Below, in pieces: positions 54,721 to 64,000 of a stretch of 64,000 bases of DNA. Each line of letters starts with the position of its first letter. Positions within the stretch are counted from its first letter, which is position 1. The notes below the pieces were generated by a model. It saw only the letters and a list, made by a program, of their open reading frames with translations, made no database searches and was not told the origin of the DNA. Source of the stretch: Ascaphus truei (taxonomy: Eukaryota > Chordata > Amphibia > Anura > Ascaphidae); assembly GCA_036426205.1 (NCBI GenBank), contig CM071569.1, forward strand, positions 284,935,584-284,999,583, written 5' to 3'. A program made the translations under genes and the position numbers.

Positions 54721-56808
54721 GGGGGAGGGGGCGTAGCCAGGACACGGAGCAGAGTAGACGCACCTCTGTGCAGCTCCTCAATCCTGGGCCAAACCGGGCA
54801 TTAAAACCCCTGTTTTACCCCCCTAAAAAGGGGAAAAAAACACTCAGCGAGCGCCCCCAACAACCGGGGATCAGCCCTCCTGAGCTGTGTCGCGGTCCCG
54901 GCCCGTTCCGGGGTTCCCCTGCTGCCGGACACCCGCGCGAAGTGCTCGCAGGACACCAAAGATGGCCGCCGGACTCAGGCAGCAGTATTAGCGCGCCGAG
55001 CACCCCCCTCCCCTCCGGACCGCCGCGGAGCTCAGGCGGGATCCTGACGATCTCCAGGTGAGCGTGCCTGCAGCGGGAAACAGAGGGTTGGAGCCGCGGG
55101 AGCAGGCGCGGACTGTCCCCTGGGGTGGGCGGGCCAGGAGGGGGGCCCCCCCGGAAGGAGAACATAGCGCAGCACTGAGGGGAGCTTCCGGCTCACAGCT
55201 GCAGACAAGAGCAGGCTCCACTAACGTGGAGGATCAGCCATACTAGCTCATAAGTTCCCAACCAAGCAACAGCAAGGCCCCCCCCTCACCCTACACACAA
55301 GTCTGAGCCCACTGTGGCGTACAGAAGCCATGTCCTAGGGACCACACAGGTTGCTCCCGCTACGCCCAAAATCTGGTATAAAAAACACTCTTAAGTGAAA
55401 TCAAGCACAAGGGGGGGGGGGGGAAATAAAATAAAAATTAAAAAAAATAAACAAAAACAAATATTCCCTAGGACCCCCCACGGAGGACCATGTACCCTCC
55501 AACAAAAGGGCTCTACAAACATCTGAGAATGAGCAATACGTGCTAGAATGGCGTCCTGAAACCTAGGCTCCATGTACACCCCTGGCTTCCTTCTATTTTA
55601 ATCTAGGACAGCAAACCAGTCTAATCCATCTCGCTAAAGACAAACCATATCTCATCCAAGATCCAGATACCATGGCCTCAAAAATCGTTAAAACTACCAA
55701 AAAGAAAAAAACTCAGAGTGAGCTGCGAGAGTACTTAAAAAAACAAACAAAGGCCGGCCATCCTTAAACAACGCGGATTTGGAGGTGGCCCTGCCTTCGG
55801 GACAATCGGACTCAGAGCCGAGTGTGGAGATTGAAAATATCTCCACCAAGACAGACTTGCTTTTCTTTTACAATAAAATTGAGCCTATATTGCAAACGGC
55901 AGTCAAAGATCTGAAAGTTGGGATCTCCTCCCTCGGGGAACGCACCAACTCACTAGAGACCAAAGTAGATGCCACGATCACCAGACAATCCCTTATGGAC
56001 TCTGAGCTGAAAGAGGTGAAAGCCCAGCTCTTGGAGGTCAAGGAAAAACAGGAAGATGTGGAGAACCGAGGTCGTCGCAACAACCTCCGGATCAGGGGGA
56101 TCCCAGAATCTGAAGCAGATATTGAGCGATTCGTGGGCAAATGGATATCAGAGACTCTCCCTGATTTCACAGAGGAGTCCCTGACGTTGGACAGATGTCA
56201 CAAAGCTCTAAGAATGAGACCCCAACCGGAAGATAGGCCAAGAGACGTGGTACTAAGATTTCATTATTTCAAAACCAAAGAGGTCTTCAACTCGGCGACA
56301 AGGAACTCCAGGGACCTCAAATTCCAAAATGTAGCCCTACAGGTATATGCCGACTTGGCACCCTCCACATTGGCCAAAAGAAGGAACCTCCAGGAGGTGA
56401 CAACGAAATTAAGAGACCATAACATCAAATACAGATGGATCTTTCCCTTTGGGCTCATGGTGATGAAAGACGGAAGACCGCAAACGCTCAGAGATCCGAA
56501 TGACGGTGAGGCATTCCTCAATCACCTAGGACTGGGCCCCCCTTCCTCTGGACCCGCTGCCGGCGGCGGAAGTCTCTCAGCCTTGAATCCTTCCTGGACA
56601 ACAGTCCCCGCTAGGAATTCCCCTCGCAGAGACCCTATAGCGAAGAATCCAGCCAAAGAAGGGTCGAAATCCTAAGCCACATGCTGGCCGTGTTTCCCAC
56701 CATGTTTCCTCTCCTTTCTTCAGGCAGCTCTCCAAGTTTCACCATTTTACACTCCCCAGTGTCCTGGTCCCCTAATTCTGAAGGAGGTCTACTGGACAGA
56801 ACATCCCT
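54721..56808 (+). mobile_element. L1 5' UTR and ORF1, truncated before ORF2
   Basis: It starts at GGGGGGAGGGGGCGTAGCC, a G-rich start typical of L1 5' ends. A CpG-rich 5' UTR (54721-55671) is followed by ORF1 and about 130 bp of spacer. It then switches abruptly to Penelope-like RT sequence near 56809. ORF2 is missing, so it is either truncated by later insertion or deletion. No TSD identified. Confidence 0.8.
55672..56675 (+). pseudogene. L1 ORF1 protein, one frameshift
   Basis: The natural start is probably ATG at 55672, giving a lysine-rich N-terminus (MASKIVKTTKKKKT). A one-base shift at an A run near 55735-55745 then moves to the frame read from 55779. That frame shows a coiled coil (about residues 20-95, with KTDLLFFYNKIEP and LKEVKAQLLEVKEKQEDVEN) and the RNA-recognition domain (RRNNLRIRGIPESE, then LTLDRCHKALRMRP). 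A C-terminal domain follows (RDVVLRFHYFKTKEVF, NIKYRWIFPFGLMVM). It ends with a P/S-rich tail. Length and domain order match vertebrate L1 ORF1p, an RNA-binding chaperone that trimerises. Only the A-run shift is obviously wrong, and a sequencing error there cannot be excluded. Confidence 0.88.
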
Positions 56809-57960
56809 TATAAATTGTATAGACGGTATATAGATGATTTGATTTTTATTTGGGATGGAGAGGTGGATTCACTTTTATTGTTTATTGAATATCTTAATCA
56901 CAATGATTTAAATTTAAAATTCACTTATACATATGATCTTCATCATGTACAATATTTGGATTTACTTTAATTTATTAATATGGACATGATGATTAGTTCA
57001 GATGTATATAGAAAAAATAACTCACGTAATACGTATCTCAGGGCAGACAGCTGCCATCCCAGGTCTCTTCTTAATGGTATCCCTAAGGGACAACTTATAC
57101 GATTAAAGCGAATATGCTCTAATAATATTGAGGACTTCCTTAAACAATCACAGGAACTCCTCACTAGATTTGAACAAAGGGGCTATTCGATTTTAAATCT
57201 TAAGAGGTCATTTGAAGAAGTGGCAGGTATGAGTAGGGATGACCTTTTGGATAAACAAAGAAAAATAAAAAGATCCAATGATACATGGGATGGTAATAAC
57301 CCAGTGTTTGTTACCCAACACAATGTACAAGCAAATTTTATAAAAAATATTGTTAAAAAACACTGGGGAATTTTATCCGCAGATCCATTGTTAAAAAAAG
57401 TTTATACAGAGGGCCCACGCTTCGTATTCAAAAAAGCTAAGACTATAGCGAACTATGTCTCCAGAAGTTTATTTTCTTCTTCCAACATCTCACAAGGTAG
57501 TAATTCCCCCAAAGGAAGCTTCAAATGCCTTCAATGCGTTTCGTGTGTTTATATGAAATCATGTTCTAATTTTGCATCATTTAGTACAGGACAACAATTC
57601 CCCATTACATCTTTCATCAATTACAACACCACATTCACGGTCTATCTTTTGGACTGTGGATGTGGTAAGCAATATGTGGGTCGCACTACCCGCGCCTTAA
57701 AGTCCAGAATGAGGGAACACATTAGGTTAATTAAATTAGGGGATCTTACCCATCCAGTTGCCCAACATTTCACTAATTGCAAATTTGGAAATATTAATAA
57801 ACTTACCTATAGAGGAATTGAACATGTCCCAAAACCCATTAGAGGAGGCAATAGAATGGAATTATTAGACAAAGGGGAACTTTACTGGATGTTCACATTA
57901 AATACCAGAATACCAAATGGTTTAAATTCAGATTGGGATCTGAGTCCATTTTTACACTGA
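56809..57960 (+). pseudogene. Penelope-like element: RT end + GIY-YIG nuclease
   Basis: The frame starts inside the RT palm with RRYIDDLIFIWDG (catalytic YxDD box, about 56823-56860), followed by LLLFIEYLNHNDLNLKFTYT. A single TAA at 56968-56970 interrupts it. The same frame then stays open to 57960: LRADSCHPRSLLNGIPKGQL (thumb), a linker with the cysteine cluster CLQCVSCVYMKSC, and a GIY-YIG nuclease with VYLLDCGCGKQYVGRTT, RMREH and the GELYW glutamate. RT joined to a C-terminal GIY-YIG domain is specific to endonuclease-bearing Penelope-like elements. The 5' two-thirds of the protein is missing. Except for the one stop it is remarkably clean. Confidence 0.93.
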
Positions 57961-58005
57961 GCCCATTCTTGCGTTAAACTGATTGTTCATCAGAGAAATA
58001 GAGTA

Positions 58006-58481
58006 CAGGCAGTCCTCGGTTATCCGACACAATGCGTTACTCAAAATGGTGTTGTAAAGCGAAACGTTGTAAAGCGAAATGCGTTTTCCCATAGGAACAC
58101 TGTTTAAATGAAAGGTTCCGTTCCTGAAAGCATTTTTAATACTAAAATACACCAAATATTTTATGCAGGCAATAAGATATGCAGCACACACATAAATTAT
58201 ATAGTGTATATACTGTATTATACATATAATATAACATAATAAATAATATATTAATATAGTATAATATAATATTATATAGATAATATTATATACTAGACTC
58301 TCTACGCACGCGTTGCAACGTTGTTTTATGTGATGTGTATATATTACACACACACACGTTGCAACGTCGTGGCGTTGGATAAGCCGTTTTGGCGTTGTAA
58401 AAATGAATATAGGTATGCATTGCACAGCGTTGGATAAGCCATTCGTTGTAAAGCGAAGCGTTGTAAAATGAGGACTGCCTG
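58006..58481. mobile_element. TA-flanked MITE, family D
   Basis: CAGGCAGTCCTCGGTTATCC .. GTAAAATGAGGACTGCCTG with TA on both sides (58004-58005, 58482-58483). The interior has repeated GTTGTAAAGCGAA and GTTGGATAAGCC words and a TA-rich middle. Inserted in the 3' region of the Penelope-like element. Confidence 0.85.
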
Positions 58482-59727
58482 TAAAGGTTATTCATTTTTG
58501 ATATTAATTATGTTCAAACCAAATAGAGTGCTTTTCTTGTTAGGGTACTTTTCTCTCAGTAATAGATATAATGGATTTTCATTACTAATCATATTATAAT
58601 AATTACATAAATTTATAGAAATAGTTTTGATAAAAGAATTATATGGTTTTTAAAAATCATATTATTTAACAACTTTTTATATTCATATCCATTATTTCAT
58701 TCTCGATTTCTGTTATGCATCAACTACATAGATATGATCTGGACGAATTTGACCCTATGTTATTCTTTATAATTAGTGATTTTGCTATACTACATCATCT
58801 GTCCAAATTCCTTTTAATATTTATTTTCTCAATTTGAGATTAATTGGGTCCAATTGTTCAATACAAGATGCTTCTCAATTTAAAGTTAATTTACATCTTT
58901 TTTAGTATATACATTTTTTCTTTTTTTTAAAATATACATTTTATATGTCGTGTTTATTACAATTGTTTTGTTCTAATGTTTGATGAGAAAAATGCATTTT
59001 ACACTGCCAGGTTTTCGTTACTAAGTAGTTTGGGGGTTGTGTTGTGTTTTGTTTGTTTACTAATAAAGTTTTGTTTAGTTTGTAAACGTGCATAGACGCG
59101 CCGACGTCACCTCCCCGCGCCACGCATGACGCGCCATTCGTGACGTGTTCAGGTAGTGGACGGAGAGGGACAAACGGCGGGAAAATGCAGATGTCAGGAA
59201 TCGGCGTTCTCCTCGCTTCCCACACAAAGCACCCCCTCTCCGCAGGGAGTCCCGGACCACAACAACAATCCTGCCTACGCGCCTCCACGGCTCCTCGCCC
59301 CTGCCCTTTTCCCATTGGCCTGCCCAGCCTTATTATGCCTGGCTTCCCATCACTCCGTCGCTCGACATAGTTCTGTATGGAAGCATTTGACTTTTCTCTC
59401 AGTGACTCTCTCAGGTATTGACGCGGATTGGGACGACTACCCCCTCTGGCTCCCGACTTTGGCTCTACTTGGATTCGTTGACTTCTGCATCCCTGGTCCT
59501 GATCCCTGCAACGGCAATAAACTACTCCTCCTCTACTACCCGGTACCCCGGCAAGTATTGTCTTCACTACTATACCTGCCTGGCAAAACAACACACCACA
59601 CTCCGACAACGCTCCCTTTTGCGGGGTGCGTGTATCCCTACGTCCACCTCATCACAGGGGACGTTTCGTCTGGGCGGCACACCGCGTACGCAGATTATTA
59701 AGATACCTGGCAATGATGATCACTATG

Positions 59728-59770
59728 CACACTTGACAAAGAGCGTGTTGCTCGAAACGCGTTGGTGGGG
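59728..59770 (+). ncRNA. Hammerhead-ribozyme-like motif 8
   Basis: TTGACAA, extra A, helix II GAGC/GCTC with loop GTGTT, GAA, palindromic helix III ACGCGT, T at the cleavage site, then GGTGGGG. It lies at the 3' end of the region following the Penelope-like RT/GIY-YIG fragment. Confidence 0.5.
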
Positions 59771-59894
59771 CTTGGGGCTCGTTTTTGTAGCTGATGCCTT
59801 TGATCCATTAAAACTTTTTATTTTATGGGACCACCTTCTTGCAATCCTTTTTTCTACTGTTTGCAGCGTGCTCCAACTTTCCTTTGCCTCCTGT

Positions 59895-60655
59895 GTTACC
59901 GGTATTACCTCTCTGGGTTGTGTACGTGTATACCGTATTAACCTCTGGTTTCGTGTACGTTTACCGGTATTACCTACCATCTCTGGTTGTGTACTTGTTA
60001 CACCGGTATTACCATCTCTGGGTGTGTACTGTTACCGGTATTACCTCTCTGGGTTGTTGTATACCGTATTCGACTCTCGGGGTGTGTAGTGTATACCGGT
60101 ATTACCTCTCTGGCGTGTAGTGTATACCGGTATTACCAATCTCTGGGGTATGTGTATACGTATTACCTGCTCTCCTCGTGGGCGTGTATGTGTATACCCG
60201 TATTACCCAAAACTATCCGTCTACCTTCTCTGAGCGCGTATGTGTTACCCGTTATACCTCCTGGGCGTGTATGTGTGAGTTACCGTATTTACCTCGTCTG
60301 TGTGTGTATGTGTATATCGGTATTACCTCTCTGGGTGTTGTACTGTAATACCGGTATTACCCTCATCCTGGTGGTGGTACGTGTATCCCGGTATTAACCG
60401 TCTAGGGTACGTCGTCCTATCTCGGTGTGTGTAGTGTACTATCCCGTATTGCCACCTCTCTGGGGTGTATGTGTATAACGTATTACCTCTCTGGGCGTGT
60501 CATTGTATACGATAACCTCTGGGTATGTAAGGTATTACCTCTCGTGGGCGTGTAGGTGTCTACCGGTATTACCTCTCTGGGCGTGTATGTGTATACCGGT
60601 ATTACCTCTCTGGGTGTGTATGTGTATATCGGTACTACCTCTCTGGACATAGTGA
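59895..60655. repeat. About 33-bp minisatellite, more than 20 copies
   Basis: The unit joins TATACCGGTATTACCTCTCT and GGGTGTGTATGTG. It is seeded by the single ACCGGTATTAACTCTCTGG of the family E element (compare 50540-50575). Copies are heavily eroded by indels in the middle. Confidence 0.93.
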
Positions 60656-60907
60656 CCTGACCGGCTTGGGGGGCCGCGGGATTTCCCCGAGCAGGAAGAG
60701 GGCAGGGCTATTGCTAGGGGGCTGGGCAGCTTCTCCATCCTAATTGGCTGCTGCTGGGTAATGCAGCCAATCAGGAGAAGGAGTCAGGAGCCTGGGGGTG
60801 GGGCCAAGGAGAGGAGGAAACAGCATGGGGAGGTGTGTGTGTCTCGAGCGCATCGCATGTTTCAATATTGTGTCCATTATTTTTGGACAATCCATCTGGC
60901 AACCCTA
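59895..60907. mobile_element. Family E MITE inflated by minisatellite
   Basis: The right part (60640-60907) matches 50560-50835: CTGACCGGCTTGGGGGG, TTTCCCCGAGCAG, CAGCCAATCAGGAGA, GGACAATCCATCTGGCAACCC. The left terminal TAGGGTTGCCAG is not found. It is replaced by the array. Confidence 0.75.
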
Positions 60908-61298
60908 TCAAAGGCACAAGTATTATGTCAAAGAGTGTCAATACCTGTTCCATTTCAATATGCACACTGACAATTAGGGTCTCCTATCCCTGCAAGTACA
61001 ACATGTGTCTTTATGATTTTGTGTGTGTGTATGTTATTGTTAAGTCAGCCCTTTGCAGTCCATAAAATCAGAGCTGACGTGGTTTTTACATGCCACCATT
61101 TATTGTTTAAGAGAGGAAACATGCAAAAGTTGCATTGGGCCTAATAATATGAGGGTCAAATGAATTATTTCTCAAAAGTTTTCTGTAAGTGTCAGGGCAG
61201 TAAAAAGATGATAAAACACAGCAGAACTATCTCATATAACACAGAACAAAAGCACGATGGGGCCATATTTGATGGGCTGTGATAAGCCTTAAGACACG
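60908..61298. other. No gene seen
   Basis: Unremarkable sequence between two MITEs. Confidence 0.4.
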
Positions 61299-61306
61299 TT
61301 CTAGCC

Positions 61307-62209
61307 CAGGCCTGTACAACCTATGGCCCGCGGGCCGCATGTGGGCCACCAGGACTCCCTGTGCTAACCGCGACGGCCCCTTCCATCCCTCCTTCCCTTC
61401 CTTGGTAGGGAACTTGCGCGCCAGCAGTAGGAGCGCGCTCTAGCAGTGTGATGCGCAGTGTGACGCGCTCCCCCCTCCGAGCCCGCTCCAGCACCATGAC
61501 GCTTCCTTCCCCCTCCAGCAGGGTGACGTGCTCTAGCAGAGTGACCCAGAACTTCCGGGGTCTGCAGCTAGAGTGCACTTTTTACCTTAGCCTTCTTGCC
61601 CTTATTCTGGTAGCCGCACGGCTAATACCTCCTGGTTGGGGCCCGCTTCCGCTACCGCCACAACCGCGATCAGGTAGGCATTGGGGTTTGGGGGTGGTTG
61701 ATGATGATGAGGGGGACTGCTGAATAGAACTGGGGGAGAAGTTGAAGGATGCTGGAGATGATGATGAAGGGGGCTGGGGGAGATGATGAAGGGTGCTGGA
61801 TGAGATGATGAAGGGTGTTGGGTGAGATGATGAAGGGTGCTGGGGGAGATGATGAGGGGTGCTGAGGAAGATGATGATGAGGGGTGCTGTGGGAGATGAG
61901 GGGTGCTGGGGGAGATGATGATGAGGGGTGCTGGGGGGAGATGATGAGGAAGGGTGCTGTGGAGATATATGAGGATGATGATGATGAGGGGTGCTGTGGG
62001 AGATATATGAGGATGATGAGGGGTGCTGGGGGAGATATATGAGGGTGATGAGGGGTGCTGGGGGAGATATGATGATGAGGGAGATATGATGATGAGGGAG
62101 ATATGATGATGATGATGATGATGATGACGACGATTTTACCCCGTGCGGCCCAAATCTGTTTTCCTTGGAGCAGTTCGGCCCTTCTCACTTTACAAGTTGT
62201 GCAGGCCTG
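61307..62209. mobile_element. hAT MITE inflated by GATGATGAGGGGTGCTG array
   Basis: Ends CAGGCCTGTACAAC / GTTGTGCAGGCCTG with flanks ttctagcc and ctctagcc (7 of 8 match, hAT-type TSD). The left interior reads GGCCCGCGGGCCGCATGTGG and the right interior CGTGCGGCCCAAATCTG, the classic layout of hAT MITEs with a GGCCCGCGGGCC start. The 190-codon frame on the minus strand is array-derived. Confidence 0.85.
61690..62130. repeat. GATGATGAGGGGTGCTGGG minisatellite
   Basis: Variable 20-35 bp units of GGTGCTG(G)nAGATGATGA with GAT trinucleotide runs, ending in (GAT)n at 62100-62130. Confidence 0.93.
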
Positions 62210-62715
62210 CTCTAGCCCATTCACGTGAATGGACCACAAGGTGCTTTACAAATTAGCACCATTTAGTGGAACTGAGCCATAATGTGCAGTTGGGATATGT
62301 TTGTACTCTATAAGGCTATAAACCAAATGTATCTGATTTATCAAACACAATGATCATGAATTCTTCAAACAATAAAATACTACTTTAAAAAAAAATGACA
62401 TAGGCAAATAGGCATAATAGCCCTTAATGCCTAGTACAAGTTTAATTCTGTGTAATAAGGAACAGATAAGTACTTTATTTTTCATTTAAATCTGAGCTCA
62501 GAAACAACATTTGAAATCGCAGAAGCAGAGTAAAGATAAAAGGAATGTACTGCTCAAGTATGATTTATTCAAATGAAATATTCCAGGACATACCAAATCA
62601 ATTATCATTGTCTGTATAGTTTTTATGAGAGCTACAAAGTTAAGCCGTACAGACAGTTTTTAATAACGGGGAACACAATGTTAAATTAATTTTGACAGTA
62701 CAGCAGCTTGAAATG
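62210..62715. other. No gene seen
   Basis: AT-rich sequence without recognisable features. Confidence 0.4.
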
Positions 62716-62717
62716 CT

Positions 62718-62898
62718 ACAATATATATTACAAACAAATACAAAGAGAGCCCAGTGCTACATCCAATGGCCAAAAGACAGTGGATTTTTGCCATTGGATG
62801 TAGCACTGGGCTCTGTTTGTGTGTTTGTTTGTAATATATATTGCCATGCCCAGTAGCACTCCATTTCTGGCATTTATATGTATGTATGTATAATGTAT

Positions 62899-62934
<36 letters not shown>

Positions 62935-63020
62935 ATAAGTATATATATATATATATAATATACTATGTGTGTTTATATTATATACTCTAATATATATATA
63001 ATTATAATATATACTATATA

Positions 63021-63064
<44 letters not shown>

Positions 63065-63110
63065 GGTCATTTTGGGGGCTTATATGAGCTTACTGGGTAT
63101 TTGTGTGAAT
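62718..63110. repeat. Hairpin repeat, related to 3655-4180
   Basis: TACAATATATATTACAAACA and AGAGCCCAGTGCTACATCCA are inverted at 62794-62848 around a 20-bp loop. The right side runs ATTGCCATGCCCAGTAGCACT, a TA microsatellite (62885-63060) and ATGTTGTGGTCATTTTGGGG, as in 4065-4130. Confidence 0.75.
62885..63060. repeat. TA dinucleotide microsatellite
   Basis: Long TATATA runs with occasional GT or C interruptions. Confidence 0.97.
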
Positions 63111-63220
63111 GCTACAATATAGTCTGGTTTCCTACTTATCTAACACACGAGTGAAATAAATATCACAATAAGCTTTGTTTTCTCTTCACCCCTACTGTCC
63201 TCCCCCCCCCCCAAATATAT

Positions 63221-63770
63221 ATGTAGCCATGCCATCTATGGCTACTAACCTGCCCTACTCCTGGCAGTAAGTCCTGGTATACTCAGGCTGCCAATAGTCA
63301 TTATGGGTTTTCCCCACTCACTGGAGCTGCACTTGAGTGACAGTGGGAGGTGGTGACATCAGGCCTGAGCATGTCCAATCATGAGATGGATCTGGTGATG
63401 TCCTCCTAGCTCTACTTATGGGCAGTGCTGCCCTAAATTTAGCAGTGCCTCCACCCGCTTGAGAGAGGCAGGTCCCGCAACCAAGAGCCTGACTATTGGG
63501 CCTTCTCTGGTCTCTTCCCTCTTGGCTAGAGTGAGTTTGTACCATACCTCTACCCCTGCTAGAGGGGCAGGGAAGAGCTGGGACAGCTGCGGGTGCCCTT
63601 GGCCTGTAATGAAGGTCCAGGGACCATCCTTCAGTGAGTAGCTGACAGTTGCTGCATAGGGCAGAATCCTGCCGTGTAATGTGCTGCACAGGGTGAGAAT
63701 AAACCGTTCCTGTTGTGTGATCTTACTGGGGGGAGAGGTAATTGGTTCTGCTGTGGGAGATAATATATAT
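63221..63770 (+). repeat. Probable solo or partial LTR
   Basis: It starts TGTAGCCATGCC. AATAAA at 63698-63703 is followed by CCGTTCCTGTTGTGTGATC. A second TGTAACAGG start follows at 63776. This looks like LTR structure, but no paired copy lies in the window, and the overlapping minus frames (63318-63814) have no domain. Confidence 0.35.
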
Positions 63771-63775
63771 ATATG

Positions 63776-64000
63776 TAACAGGGTATGTCCATCTGTACTT
63801 GTTTCTCTCCACATAGTGTATCTGCTATGTAAGTCCTGTTAAGATCCAGGCATTAGCAGGTTAATCTATGGACCATTGACCCCCCCTTTTGCTTCCCCAG
63901 AAAGTGAAGGATAGTAGGTGGTGCCTCATGGCCTGTGTACAGCCCCTTGTAGGTGGGTACAGTCCATGAGCCTACCCCTTCCAGAGTTTTCTATGGGAGT
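63776..64000. other. Unassigned, possible LTR start
   Basis: It begins TGTAACAGGGTATGTCC and runs off the window. Nothing else is recognisable. Confidence 0.25.

Larger units (their letters stand above)
57961..59850 (+). mobile_element. Penelope-like 3' region and pseudo-LTR
   Basis: AT-rich 3' sequence (split by a MITE at 58006-58481) continues to about 59070. A CpG-rich segment (59095-59720) and motif 8 follow, then TTAAAACTTTTTATTTTATG. CpG-rich text followed by a hammerhead-like motif is the same arrangement as in 22694-24696 and 30556-31202. Continuity from the RT fragment is inferred from adjacency. Confidence 0.5.

Noticed and set aside
54768..55246. Pro/Gly/Arg-rich frames in the L1 5' UTR
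   Set aside because: CpG-rich 5' UTR sequence gives overlapping frames on both strands without domain features.
59156..59701. 181-codon plus-strand frame
   Set aside because: It lies in the CpG-rich pseudo-LTR segment, overlaps equally long frames in other registers and shows no domain.
63318..63814. Minus-strand frames of 123-132 codons
   Set aside because: They overlap each other in a probable LTR and contain no recognisable motif.

Overview
This window looks like transposon-dense nuclear DNA of a vertebrate, most likely an anuran amphibian. L1, L2/CR1-type, RTE and Penelope-like retroelements are interleaved with many palindromic MITEs, LTR elements and minisatellites. I recognise no host gene exon, rRNA, tRNA or bacterial-type gene. 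The organism call is an inference from this mix of families and not from a marker gene. Most long open frames are transposon ORFs or stop-free tandem repeats.

Layout. 1-2.05 kb: remnant LTR element (gag-like frame, minus) with two inverted copies of its LTR end. 2.05-5.05 kb: AT-rich sequence with dispersed repeats. 5.06-8.64 kb: a young, 5'-truncated L1 whose ORF2 is still open, flanked by a 15-bp target-site duplication (TSD). 8.65-9.56 kb: microsatellite, a small hAT MITE and a 31-bp satellite. 9.6-12.3 kb: a TA-flanked MITE, a hAT-like MITE with a nested insertion, a 42-bp satellite and a hairpin with a hammerhead-like motif. 12.4-19.4 kb: L2/CR1-type LINE fragments, SINE/L2 tails and a MITE. 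19.8-34.94 kb: one full-length but decayed minus-strand L1 with a 16-bp TSD, opened by two later insertions. These are a 2.0 kb inverted-repeat element carrying two hammerhead-like motifs (12-bp TSD) and a 5.6 kb LTR element that encodes a coiled-coil protein and no visible pol. 35-40.5 kb: MITE, RTE and L2-type LINE remnants. 41-51.8 kb: G-rich and 15-bp minisatellites, hAT-like MITEs (one inflated to 1.5 kb by an internal array), TA-flanked MITEs and microsatellites. 51.9-53.5 kb: LINE fragment. 54.7-56.8 kb: L1 5' UTR plus ORF1. 56.8-59.85 kb: a Penelope-like element with RT and GIY-YIG domains, split by a MITE and followed by a hammerhead-like motif. 59.9-62.2 kb: two further MITEs inflated by internal minisatellites. 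62.7-64 kb: hairpin repeat, TA microsatellite and a probable LTR.

The most interesting signals are: eight hammerhead-ribozyme-like motifs sharing a self-complementary helix III (ACGCGT or ACGT), a design that would need dimerisation, several of them in inverted pairs or pseudo-LTR settings of Penelope type; an LTR element whose only clear product is a long coiled coil; and three unrelated MITEs that have each expanded an internal tract into a minisatellite. Activity, family names and species need searches I could not run.
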